Of a stretch of 64,000 nucleotides of DNA, positions 7,546-14,458 are shown in pieces. Every line of letters starts with the position of its first letter. Positions within the stretch are counted from its first letter, which is position 1. Position numbers and translations under genes: made by a program. Origin of the DNA: Bacteroidia bacterium. Lineage in GTDB: Bacteria; Bacteroidota; Bacteroidia; J057; JADKCL01. Below the pieces are notes generated by a model. That model ran no database searches. It was not told the origin of the DNA and saw nothing but the letters and a program-made list of their open reading frames with translations. The stretch is from the NCBI GenBank assembly GCA_020635905.1, contig JACJYV010000002.1:930001-994000 (forward strand). Reading direction: 5' to 3'.

Positions 7546-9953
7546 ATCTGTGGAGCGGGTTTATTGAGCGGGATTTTCAGGGTTACTTTAGTCCCGTTTC
7601 CAGTGTTTTCAAAATACAAAAGATTTTCCATTTGGTAAATTTCCTGGAGGCGGGTGAGGATATTATTCAGGCCAGTGGAGGTATGAACTTTGGCGAGGTC
7701 AATGCCCGGGCCGTTGTCTTCGATTTCCACTTCCATGAATCCTTCTTTGGGCTGTGCCACGATAGTAACCCTACCGTCGGCCAGGATTTTGGCGATGCCG
7801 TGTTTGATACAATTTTCCACGATGGTCTGAATCACGAAGGCGGGAAATTGAACTTCCATGACTTCAGGATCGAGCTCGTAGTGCACCTGCAGGCGCTTGC
7901 CAAAGCGCATTTGCTCGATGTCGAGGTAGGTTTGCACCAGGCTCATCTCGTCGCGCAGGGATACTTTTTTGGCAGCAGAATGTTTGAGGGTATAGCGAAA
8001 AATAAAGGCCAGCTTTTCGATGGCGCTTTCTGCGTCGTCGGGATCGTCGTGTATGAGGGAAGAAATGGTGTTGAGGGTGTTGAAGAGAAAATGTGGATTG
8101 ATCTGGGAGCGCAGGGCGGTAAGATTGGCCTCGTAATTTTTCTCCATGAGGAGTTTTTCCCGCTCGATCAGGTCGAGTACGTCGAGAGTCAGGCGGGTTT
8201 GTTGCAGGGCACGGGAAATAAGTTCCAGGTCGGAAAGGTTATACACGCCGCTTTCGCGGCGCCCCAGAAAAAGCCAGCCATGCAGGCGCTCTTTTACCCG
8301 GATCAGGTATATGAGATTGACCTGTACCAGAGAGAGCTTTTCCTCTATGGAATCGGGCAATTTGGCTTCAGAAAGTTGCTTGTTGCGGGCCCAGAATCCG
8401 CCCGTATTTTCGAGGGCTTCGCGCACCACTTCCAGGTCCCTGGCATCCAGACCCGCCCGCAGGGCGGCGGGATCATCTTCTTTGAGGATGAGTTCGACCA
8501 GGGTGGTGCCAAAAAATTTTCCCAATTCGAGTTCCACATCCTGGGCCAGGGCTTCTGAGGAGGTGTGCTGGGGAATTTTCTGGATGAATTCGTTGAAACG
8601 GTCCAGCCGTTCCTGCTGGGTCAGTACGAAGTAACGGCGCAGGCGCCCTTCGTTGCGCTGAAAGATGAAGCGCCCGGCCAGGCCCAGCACCACCAGAATC
8701 GCAATCTCGAAGAGATTGCGGTAGCGGAACACAATTCCCGCATAATTAAGCAACTCGTGCAGGAGCAGGTAAGTGAATACAACCAACAGGGAAAACAGCA
8801 GATACAGAATGGACTGGGTGAGCACCACGCTCACCTTGCCAAATTTCAACTCGCCTGCGGCGAGGTTGACCAATGGAATGAATATGGCTCCGTGAGCCAG
8901 AAACAGGGGGATTTCTCCAGGACCACCCAGAAAATCAAGGCCCAGGGTGCCCAGGGTATAGACCAGAAACAGGGGGAAACTCCCCGCCAGGGCCAGGATA
9001 TGGAAGGTGCGGTCCATGCGGCTGCGGGTCTTCCATTTTTCGGCTACAGACAGGGCCAGCCCTGTGACCACATGCAGGAGAAAAAGCCAGATTTGGGTGG
9101 TGATGATGAGGCGGGAGTAGATCCAAAACTGGTTGGAATACACTGCGGCTATGCCCTGAGCGGCCAGGGCCAGCCCGATGGCCAGAGAGGGCAGGGTAAA
9201 CCAGCGGCTGGATTTTTCGCCCCGGGCCAGCAGGTAAAACCCGCTGTAGATCACCAGCAGCAGGCCGAAGCCTGCGGTGAAAAATTTTTCAAAATTGAGG
9301 TGGGTGAGGTCTGTTTCGAGCAACAGGGCCACATGACGGATAAACTGGAAGAGAAAAAGGCCAAGGCCGGTCAGGATGGTGAGCATGAGGAAAATATTTT
9401 CCCCCAGCTTGCCCCGCGTCAGCGGGGCCATGATGAGAAAAGTGACCAGGGCCAGAAAGGTTCCCAGGGCCACCATCCAGACAAAAATTCTCCAGAGAAA
9501 GCCAGAATCTGCGAAGGTATAGGGTGGTACAAAGCCCAGGCGTATGAATGGGGTCAGGATTTCGGCCTGAAAGGCCCCTGGATCTTTTCGTTCCAGTTGA
9601 TAAATGAAAACCCGCCCGGGCGGGTTGCGCAGGCACAGGTCTTCGACCATGTCTGCTTTGAAAACTTCGCGGTAGTCGATTTTGCGCAGCAGGTCGCCCT
9701 TTTGGATATAGCCATCCCGCAGGTCTGAGTTACCGTCGATGAGGGGATGGATCTGGCTGGCCACGATGCCATTGGGACTGTCTTCCCATTTGACCCAGTC
9801 GTTGCCGCCAAAATGGTCGTGTTCAGGAGCGTCGAGTTCGAGCAGCTGCAAGCGGGTGTACTGATTCCAAAAGCTGGCCGTTCCGGCCAGCAGGAGCAGC
9901 CAGAGGGTCGTAAAAATCAATAAAACAGCTTTTTTCAGCTTGGTTTGAGCCAT
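7542..9953 (-). CDS. LytS-type membrane sensor histidine kinase
   Basis: This is an 803-aa kinase. After a first membrane helix (about 9-29) comes an extracytoplasmic stretch of about 120 residues whose DLRDGYIQKGDLLRKI segment resembles a PDZ-like fold. Seven to eight further hydrophobic helices span residues 155-430. A cytoplasmic GAF-like region follows (about 465-600), then a His_kinase module with NPHFLFN (His621 as phosphoacceptor) and an HATPase domain with VENCIKH, EDNGPGID and TGLNNI. The regulator gene overlaps its end by four bases, so the pair forms one unit. A near-consensus -7 box (TATCTTTC, 9976-9983) precedes it. The signal is unknown; the PDZ-like loop suggests sensing of an exported protein or peptide. 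Confidence 0.88.
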   Translation of the reverse strand: MAQTKLKKAVLLIFTTLWLLLLAGTASFWNQYTRLQLLELDAPEHDHFGGNDWVKWEDSPNGIVASQIHPLIDGNSDLRDGYIQKGDLLRKIDYREVFKADMVEDLCLRNPPGRVFIYQLERKDPGAFQAEILTPFIRLGFVPPYTFADSGFLWRIFVWMVALGTFLALVTFLIMAPLTRGKLGENIFLMLTILTGLGLFLFQFIRHVALLLETDLTHLNFEKFFTAGFGLLLVIYSGFYLLARGEKSSRWFTLPSLAIGLALAAQGIAAVYSNQFWIYSRLIITTQIWLFLLHVVTGLALSVAEKWKTRSRMDRTFHILALAGSFPLFLVYTLGTLGLDFLGGPGEIPLFLAHGAIFIPLVNLAAGELKFGKVSVVLTQSILYLLFSLLVVFTYLLLHELLNYAGIVFRYRNLFEIAILVVLGLAGRFIFQRNEGRLRRYFVLTQQERLDRFNEFIQKIPQHTSSEALAQDVELELGKFFGTTLVELILKEDDPAALRAGLDARDLEVVREALENTGGFWARNKQLSEAKLPDSIEEKLSLVQVNLIYLIRVKERLHGWLFLGRRESGVYNLSDLELISRALQQTRLTLDVLDLIEREKLLMEKNYEANLTALRSQINPHFLFNTLNTISSLIHDDPDDAESAIEKLAFIFRYTLKHSAAKKVSLRDEMSLVQTYLDIEQMRFGKRLQVHYELDPEVMEVQFPAFVIQTIVENCIKHGIAKILADGRVTIVAQPKEGFMEVEIEDNGPGIDLAKVHTSTGLNNILTRLQEIYQMENLLYFENTGNGTKVTLKIPLNKPAPQI

Positions 9954-9975
9954 TCCTGAGCTTAGGCGTTATGAC

Positions 9976-9983
9976 GAAAGATA
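9976..9983 (-). promoter_or_regulatory. Probable -7 box of the kinase-regulator operon
   Basis: On the minus strand the bases read TATCTTTC, one change from the Bacteroidota -7 consensus TAnnTTTG, with a TTTC-like -33 element about 19-20 bases further upstream (near 10003). The kinase ATG at 9951-9953 lies about 22 bases downstream, giving a very short leader. Confidence 0.35.
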
Positions 9984-10022
9984 CAAGGATATTGTGGATT
10001 TGAAAAAGGCAGGGCTGGTCTT

Positions 10023-10098
10023 AAAAAGAAAAAAGCCGGGAAAATCCGGCGCAAAAAAAAAGCTAGGGGACTCAAACACTGTGTGCGAGTCAACCCTA
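10023..10098 (-). terminator. Two stacked intrinsic terminators, minus strand
   Basis: Read on the minus strand, the first hairpin (10064-10098) pairs TAGGG with CCCTA and GACTC with GAGTC, with a small AA bulge and a three-base-pair tip, and is followed by GC and nine T. The second (10035-10050) is GCCGG-attttc-CCGGC followed by six T, C and five T. Both point leftward. No minus-strand protein gene lies between here and 11153, so they either end an unannotated leftward RNA or insulate the kinase promoter. Confidence 0.65.
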
Positions 10099-10289
10099 AC
10101 CCTTGCTCTTGTTGTCGGGGCTTACCCGACAATTCTAATTTAAAAGTTTTTACTTTTTCATCAAAAGGCCGCTGTGCGAACGGTTCGATTTTGGGGCTCA
10201 ATGGTTGGGATTTTTGCATGAACTGTCACAAAGAAATCTGAACGGTATTTGAAATGTTATTTTTATTCCGTGGAAAAGTGTATATTTCG

Positions 10290-10414
10290 TTGTAAAACGC
10301 TCGTTTTGCGGGAGACCCTACCACTTTTTGCCGTTAATAGGCCCTAATCTTTGCTTTTGATCCCTCGATTTAACCCATCGGGGAGGGTCTCTCCTTTGTG
10401 CCTAAAATTTTTTT
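10290..10414 (+). ncRNA. Candidate structured RNA of unknown family
   Basis: A TATATTTCG box at 10281-10289 matches the -7 consensus except one base. Downstream the RNA would hold a small AAAACG-ct-CGTTTT hairpin, then a ten-base-pair helix between 10310-10319 and 10384-10393 (core GAGACCCT with AGGGTCTC). Stacked directly on it is an inner hairpin pairing 10363-10369 with 10377-10383 (one G-U) around a seven-base loop. A run of seven T follows at 10408-10414. It could be a free small RNA or the 5' leader of the gene at 10621. I do not recognise it as tmRNA, SRP RNA, RNase P RNA or a named riboswitch. Confidence 0.45.
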
Positions 10415-10620
10415 CTCCTCCTTTTTTCCTTCCAAACCAATCCCCGCCTTTCAGACTCCGTTGAGATTGTAAAAATCACCATTCGGCCCGGATTCGCCTC
10501 CATGGAGGGTTTTTCTGCGTAGAATTGTTTATTGATTTTATTTCATAAACCCCAAACACCGAAGGATCGAAACACTTTTTACACTTCAAAATATTTTCAC
10601 CAACACTAATTGAAGTTTAC

Positions 10621-11058
10621 ATGATCTTTCAAACAGTAAAACAAACCTCACTTGCCCTCCTGCTGCTCATTTTCTTTGCTTCCTTCGCAAACGCCCAACT
10701 TCGCGTACTGAAACTGAACGATGCCCAATCAGATCTCAGTTTTGTGTCTGAATCAGGACAGGAATTGGGAAGTACTTCGCAGAAGGAAATTCTTATTCCC
10801 AATGCCTTTACTCCCAACGGAGACGGCATCAACGACCTTTTTGTGCCTGTTTATCAGGGTGAAATTTCTGATTACCGCCTGGTGATCTTCGACCGTTACG
10901 GCCGCCAGATTTTTTCCGCCAATAATCTGAATTCCGCCTGGGACGGCACTTTGCATGGTCAGTCGGTCCACTCGGGCGTGTACATTTACGGCATCACTTT
11001 TTCGGACGAAAAAGGCCAGCCTCAATCCCGTTCGGGATCGATTACGCTGCTTCGCTAA
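10621..11058 (+). CDS. Minimal T9SS-type protein: signal peptide plus gliding-motility C-terminal domain
   Basis: The 145-aa product has a clear Sec signal peptide (cleavage after about residue 25, FANA-QL), a short linker of some 30 residues, and then almost nothing but a gliding-motility-associated C-terminal domain of the CHU_C type. The signature IPNAFTPNGDGIND begins near residue 58, followed by the FDRYGRQIF and WDGT motifs and the closing SGSITLLR. In larger proteins this domain targets cargo to the type IX secretion system; here there is no cargo of note. It has its own strong terminator (11080-11135) and a structured region upstream. It might be a surface adhesin subunit, a leftover domain, or a competitor or chaperone for the secretion channel; all three are inference. 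Confidence 0.85.
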   Translation: MIFQTVKQTSLALLLLIFFASFANAQLRVLKLNDAQSDLSFVSESGQELGSTSQKEILIPNAFTPNGDGINDLFVPVYQGEISDYRLVIFDRYGRQIFSANNLNSAWDGTLHGQSVHSGVYIYGITFSDEKGQPQSRSGSITLLR

Positions 11059-11079
11059 GCGAAATCCACTCCTTTATTG

Positions 11080-11135
11080 CAACCCCATGTTTGTCTTTGA
11101 GAGAAAAAGAGACAAAAATGGGGTTGTTGTTTTTG
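11080..11135. terminator. Strong bidirectional terminator between convergent genes
   Basis: A long hairpin pairs CAACCCCAT (11080-11088) with ATGGGGTTG (11118-11126) and, inside it, TTTGTCT with AGACAAA, sixteen base pairs in all with a single mismatch. It is followed by TTGTTTTTG. It ends the 145-aa T9SS-type gene and probably also the leftward gene pair starting at 12171. Confidence 0.75.
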
Positions 11136-11152
11136 CAGAAAAAGGTGGAGAA

Positions 11153-11527
11153 TCAGGATTTTACTAGCATGGAATCAAGGAGGGATTGGATTGAATTGAG
11201 GGAGTCAGAATCAGTTGCTTTCGCTTCCTGGCTGGCTTTTTGGAATAAATCGCCCAGTTTGGAAAATACCTCCAGATTGCTTTGATCTCCTTCCTCGGCC
11301 TTGATATTGGCTTTTACTTCGCTTTGGGGACCAAAAACGGCAAGCACGTAGCTTTCTGGTTTAGTCTCAGAACTTTTCCATTGCATCAGAAATAAATTTC
11401 CACTTTCACCCAGATTGAGGCTGAAACCTGTTCCAAGTGAAGCATTTTGCCACTTGGGCACGTCATTTCCGCTGAGTGCGAGAAGTTTGTTGAGAAGGCC
11501 GAGGCTGTTTTGTGAATTATCGTTCAT
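11153..11527 (-). CDS. Small soluble protein, unknown function
   Basis: This 124-aa protein has no signal peptide or membrane segment. The middle (about 30-80) is beta-rich, with the pattern of a small domain that may bind a partner (LGTGFSLNLGESGNLFLMQW, then SYVLAVFGPQ); the C-terminal third is helical and Ser/Asp-rich. The ATG overlaps the stop of the upstream membrane gene by four bases, so translation of the two is coupled. I do not recognise a family. The coupling suggests it works with the two-helix membrane protein next door. Confidence 0.65.
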   Translation of the reverse strand: MNDNSQNSLGLLNKLLALSGNDVPKWQNASLGTGFSLNLGESGNLFLMQWKSSETKPESYVLAVFGPQSEVKANIKAEEGDQSNLEVFSKLGDLFQKASQEAKATDSDSLNSIQSLLDSMLVKS

Positions 11528-12171
11528 CTTAATTCTGAGGACAATTGATCCTGGATTTCAGACAATTTACTACAAATATACGACACCTGATAGAGAAAGT
11601 TTGTCTTGATTTCCTCGTCAGGAAGCTCATTTCGTTGAATATAACCCTTCAATGCAACTTCAAATTGCCTGTGCTGGTTTACATATTCACTGATGAGATT
11701 TTTATGAGATTGCCTTAGCCATTTGTCGCTTTTGATTTTTTCAAGTTTCTGAATGGTATATTCTGATTCGGTAATAAAATGAGAATGCAGGTCATCACCT
11801 AATAATTTGTGCATGCCCAAAAGTTTTTCATAGGTACGGGAAATTCTGTTGATCAATTGCTTTTTGAGCAGCTCTGACTGGGCCTCAAGGACTTCAAATT
11901 CTCTGCGTTTTTTTACTTCCTTTACAGATTGCAATTGAAAAAATGCAGCCCAGAATCCCGCAATCGTAAAAAGAGCAGATGAAACAGCGATAAAATTAAA
12001 AATAAATGGATTTTCAGTAGGGTTCCCGAAAAGAGGAAGCAGGACTCCCAAAGAGATGGAAATAATGACTCCTGCAATCATTATGATAATTGCCAATCTG
12101 GTATTCGCTTCGTCCCTGTACGAAGATTTTAGTTCGTTCAACCTTTTAGACCAAAAAGATTCCGAAGGCAT
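11524..12171 (-). CDS. Membrane protein with two helices and cytoplasmic helical domain
   Basis: The 215-aa product starts with a charged cytoplasmic segment, then two hydrophobic helices (about 26-48 and 56-80) separated by a short loop, and then about 130 mostly helical residues rich in Lys, Glu and Gln that should lie in the cytoplasm. The segment after the second helix (SVKEVKKRREFEVLEAQ) looks like a coiled coil. The arrangement resembles stress- or defence-linked two-TM scaffold proteins, but no catalytic motif is visible. It overlaps the following small gene by four bases; base composition is more A+T-rich than the surrounding genes, which could hint at later acquisition of this pair. 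Confidence 0.65.
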   Translation of the reverse strand: MPSESFWSKRLNELKSSYRDEANTRLAIIIMIAGVIISISLGVLLPLFGNPTENPFIFNFIAVSSALFTIAGFWAAFFQLQSVKEVKKRREFEVLEAQSELLKKQLINRISRTYEKLLGMHKLLGDDLHSHFITESEYTIQKLEKIKSDKWLRQSHKNLISEYVNQHRQFEVALKGYIQRNELPDEEIKTNFLYQVSYICSKLSEIQDQLSSELR

Positions 12172-12360
12172 TTCAGTTCTTAGTTTACAAAACGGACTCC
12201 AAAAATAATCAGATTTTAGGCAAAATTCCCACCTGGATTCAGCTCCAATCTTCCCAGCCCCACTAAAAACCTGAAAATTTTCCCCTGGCTTTTACTTGAG
12301 TTTGTTATTTTAATACTTATAAATTTGCAATGGAAACGGAACAGATGAGGGGGGTATAAT

Positions 12361-12386
12361 AAAAAAATAAGGGTTGCGTTAACCCT
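12361..12386 (-). terminator. Terminator of the tRNA transcript
   Basis: On the minus strand the hairpin AGGGTT-aacgc-AACCCT (12370-12386) is followed by TTATTTTTTT, just downstream of the tRNA-Leu gene. Confidence 0.6.
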
Positions 12387-12426
12387 CACAAATGGAAAAA
12401 AACAATACAAAATGGATTTTTGAAAG

Positions 12427-12510
12427 TGCCCTGGGGGAGATTCGAACTCCCACGCCGTTTCCAGCACCACCCCCTCAAGATGGCGTGTCTACCAGTTTCA
12501 CCACCAGGGC
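12427..12510 (-). tRNA. tRNA-Leu (GAG)
   Basis: The 84-nt gene on the minus strand has an acceptor stem GCCCTGG/CCAGGGC, D-arm GGTGGTGAAACTGGTAGACA, an anticodon loop TTGAGGG giving anticodon GAG, a long class II variable arm and a T-arm with GTTCGAATC. The discriminator is A and the 3' CCA is not encoded. It is the second gene of a two-tRNA transcript, 15 bases after tRNA-Lys. Confidence 0.93.
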
Positions 12511-12525
12511 AAAGGTAAATTTCAG

Positions 12526-12598
12526 TGACTCGGCTGGGACTCGAACCCAGGACCCTCTCATTAAAAGTGAGATGCTCTACCAACTGAGCTACCGAGTC
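12526..12598 (-). tRNA. tRNA-Lys (UUU)
   Basis: The 73-nt gene has acceptor stem GACTCGG/CCGAGTC, D-arm TAGCTCAGTTGGTAGAGCA, anticodon loop CTTTTAA with anticodon TTT, and T-arm GGTTCGAGTCC. The discriminator is A and CCA is not encoded. A consensus promoter lies 34 bases upstream. Confidence 0.95.
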
Positions 12599-12631
12599 AA
12601 TCGATCAAAGATCATTCCTCAAAGAGGAGCA

Positions 12632-12662
12632 CAAAGATAAGGGAGACAAATTAAATGTCAAA
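12632..12662 (-). promoter_or_regulatory. Consensus promoter of the tRNA-Lys/tRNA-Leu transcript
   Basis: On the minus strand a perfect -33 TTTG (12659-12662), a 19-base spacer and a perfect -7 box TATCTTTG (12632-12639) match the Bacteroidota promoter consensus. The -33 element lies inside codons 2-3 of the divergent gene starting at 12655, so that gene's start and the tRNA promoter share DNA. Confidence 0.7.
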
Positions 12663-13401
12663 AATTATTTCTCGCTTTTTTCATAAAAGTATTTTTCTGG
12701 GCATTTTGGCCCTCTGGGGCGGTTTTTTGTGGGCTGATGAGGGTGAAAATCTGTTGACAGCCGGCAATAATGCCTTCGAAAGTGAATCTTATACAGAAGC
12801 CCTGGCCGATTATGAGGCCGCTTTTGAGGCGGGTGCCTACACGGAAAAGTCACTTTACCGTCTGGCATTTCTGCAGGAGCAACTTCGCAATTACTCCCGC
12901 GCCATCTTTTTTCTCAAAAAAATCCAGCAGGATTTTGGGGGTGACCTGCTCGAAGAAAAAGTGGTGCAGCTCATGCAGAAAAACGGAAGTTCCCACTACC
13001 TCACCTCAGATTTCTGGCCGGGCTACTTTCGCTTTTTCCGCAATTATGGCTGGATCATCTGGAGCCTGTTTCTCCTTTCCTTAGCCGCCCTGATCGGGCG
13101 GATCGTGGTCAGCCGCGACAAAATACCTGCCTGGGCCTCCTCCCTGACCGGGGTTTTTGCCCCCATTTTTGCGGTTTCCCTCATTACCCTTACCCACTAT
13201 ATCTTTTTTACCCCCGACCGGGCCGTAATTGTACAGGATACCGCATTTTACAGCTTTCCAAGCTATGGGGCTTCCTTTCAGCATGGCAAGCTCAGCCCGG
13301 GCGAAACCGTGGATATTGTTGATTCTGAGGATATCTGGGTCAAAGTGGAAGCTGCGGAACACGCCTACTGGATTCCCGCCCGCACGGTGGAACGTCTCTG
13401 A
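12655..13401 (+). CDS. BatE-like protein: TPR, two membrane helices, SH3-like tail
   Basis: The 248-aa product has a signal peptide (about 1-27), two to three TPR-like repeats (about 31-105; AGNNAFESESYTEALADYE is typical), two membrane helices (132-151 and 162-184) and a C-terminal SH3-like domain (190-248) with GETVDIVD and WVKVE motifs. This is the domain order of BatE proteins, which accompany MoxR and BatA-BatD in many Bacteroidota and are linked to envelope stress tolerance. Here no bat or moxR genes are adjacent, so it acts alone or with a distant cluster. It diverges from the tRNA pair; its start codon lies between the promoter elements of that transcript. Confidence 0.7.
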   Translation: MSKIISRFFHKSIFLGILALWGGFLWADEGENLLTAGNNAFESESYTEALADYEAAFEAGAYTEKSLYRLAFLQEQLRNYSRAIFFLKKIQQDFGGDLLEEKVVQLMQKNGSSHYLTSDFWPGYFRFFRNYGWIIWSLFLLSLAALIGRIVVSRDKIPAWASSLTGVFAPIFAVSLITLTHYIFFTPDRAVIVQDTAFYSFPSYGASFQHGKLSPGETVDIVDSEDIWVKVEAAEHAYWIPARTVERL

Positions 13402-13472
13402 AAAAAAGCCCTGTTCATCGTTGGAATCGATCAATTGGTCTAAAAAGGCTTTAGATGCTGCTCATTTGTGCG

Positions 13473-13480
13473 TATCTTTC
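13473..13480 (+). promoter_or_regulatory. Probable -7 box for the 83-aa gene
   Basis: TATCTTTC differs by one base from TAnnTTTG, and a TTTA at 13450-13453 sits 19 bases upstream in the -33 position. The ATG follows 27 bases downstream. Confidence 0.4.
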
Positions 13481-13507
13481 CCTTAAACCCATTAAAAAAT
13501 TCTCCGA

Positions 13508-13759
13508 ATGGACTCAATCCTCAGATTACCACTGGAAGTTTTCTACCCCTATCCCGTAACAGATCAGGAATCTTCCGTCCTCCATTCACTCAAATCAGAT
13601 TTTAGCGCAAGGTGCGAGGAAATGGTTTACGAAAGCCATGTGCGACCCAATGACCTGCTGCTGACTTCGCCTGAGCGATCCATGATCAGCGAAATGCTTG
13701 AATTTCAGAATGAAATCCTGGCTTTGCTGAACCGTACCTGGAACCTTTCCCCCAACTGA
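13508..13759 (+). CDS. Small hypothetical protein
   Basis: This 83-aa protein has no signal peptide or membrane segment and an acidic, Ser- and Leu-rich composition; its C-terminal half (SPERSMISEMLEFQNEILAL) should form one long amphipathic helix. A near-consensus promoter box precedes it, which supports expression. No family is recognised and no partner is obvious; the neighbouring genes have independent promoters or gaps over 100 bp. Confidence 0.5.
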   Translation: MDSILRLPLEVFYPYPVTDQESSVLHSLKSDFSARCEEMVYESHVRPNDLLLTSPERSMISEMLEFQNEILALLNRTWNLSPN

Positions 13760-13932
13760 TTACAGAACAGCCCGCAATTTTCCCCTCCCAACAGACAGAG
13801 CGGGATAAATTCCTCAAAAAAACATTATTTCGCCTCTTGAAATAGTTTTGGTTTGTTAAAACCAGAAAAATTTATATCTTAAGGACTGGTTGTCAGCAAT
13901 TTTTTCGTTGAACCTCTAAAACGAGTATTATT

Positions 13933-14355
13933 ATGTCTAAACTAAGTGCCGTAAAGGGTGACCTGGCCAAACTTGACCGTCACAAATTGGAACTCAGCAG
14001 ACCTGGGGTATTTATCCTTTACAAATCCAATCTGGGACCTCCCCATTATGTTGGTCGCGATGAGGTTTCCATGTACCTGGGAATGGGCGAATTTCGCAAT
14101 AATCCCGATTACAAGTATTACAAATTCCTCCCCTGCAAAACAGGTGATGATGCCTACAAATGGGAATGCATTTACTGGCATACTGGGCAGAATACCCTGG
14201 ACAACTCCGCCGAACGTGGCGGAAAGCACCCCAAAAGACCCGCTGGCTCTACCGTGAAATGTCCCTTCCCGGGCTGCACTGCCGACCATGATCTTGACAT
14301 TGAAATCACCGCGGTGGTTTTGGACGACCCCTCTGAAGGAAGTTCAGAAGAATAA
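13933..14355 (+). CDS. GIY-YIG-like domain protein with C-terminal Cys/His motif
   Basis: The 140-aa protein resembles small stand-alone GIY-YIG-type proteins: GVFILY at 25-30 takes the place of GIY, YVGRD at 39-43 the place of YIG, and ECIYWH at 78-83 supplies the conserved Glu with a His nearby. A region with PKRPAGSTVKCPFPGC (100-115) follows; it looks like half of a zinc knuckle (Cys110, Cys115, possibly His119). The Arg that active GIY-YIG nucleases carry about ten residues after YIG is missing (the stretch reads VSMYLGM), so DNA cleavage may be lost or altered. The assignment is by motif spacing from memory, not by alignment. A strong terminator follows, so it is a single-gene unit. Confidence 0.6.
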   Translation: MSKLSAVKGDLAKLDRHKLELSRPGVFILYKSNLGPPHYVGRDEVSMYLGMGEFRNNPDYKYYKFLPCKTGDDAYKWECIYWHTGQNTLDNSAERGGKHPKRPAGSTVKCPFPGCTADHDLDIEITAVVLDDPSEGSSEE

Positions 14356-14382
14356 TCCCTGCGTGAAACAGAAAATAGAAGG

Positions 14383-14410
14383 CCCTTCCCTGGTGGAAGG
14401 GTTTTTTTTT
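14383..14410 (+). terminator. Intrinsic terminator after the GIY-YIG-like gene
   Basis: CCCTTCC (14383-14389) pairs with GGAAGGG (14395-14401) around a five-base loop and is followed by nine T. Confidence 0.85.
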
Positions 14411-14458
14411 AACCCTTGGGGTGAATTCACGTATAGCCTGCAAAACGAATTCATCAAT

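Larger units (their letters stand above)
9954..10620. other. 667-bp intergenic region rich in RNA-like structure
   Basis: No protein gene is supported here. From left to right it contains the kinase promoter, two stacked minus-strand terminators (10023-10098), a perfect hairpin TTGTCGGG-gctta-CCCGACAA (10112-10132), a plus-strand promoter-like box (10281-10289) and a strongly paired segment (10310-10393). The last 200 bp before the next ATG show no clear structure. An 85-codon minus-strand frame (9962-10219) exists, but its second half is just the translated terminator hairpins. Confidence 0.6.

Noticed and set aside
8565..9728. 387-codon plus-strand frame opposite the kinase
   Set aside because: Shadow frame with abnormal Gln/Gly/His content; the kinase on the other strand is complete.
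10165..10200. Plus-strand text with GGTTCGAT resembling a tRNA T-loop
   Set aside because: No pairing T-stem, acceptor or anticodon arm can be drawn around it.
9962..10219. 85-codon minus-strand frame before the kinase gene
   Set aside because: The first 40 residues look protein-like, but the rest is translation of two terminator hairpins and T-runs, and no homologue is recognised.
12216..12640. Three short frames across the tRNA genes (both strands)
   Set aside because: They are translations of the tRNA-Leu and tRNA-Lys genes.
14288..14458. Upstream extension of the membrane protein gene at 14459
   Set aside because: It would read through the end of the GIY-YIG-like gene and its terminator; the ATG at 14459 starts a sensible N-terminus.
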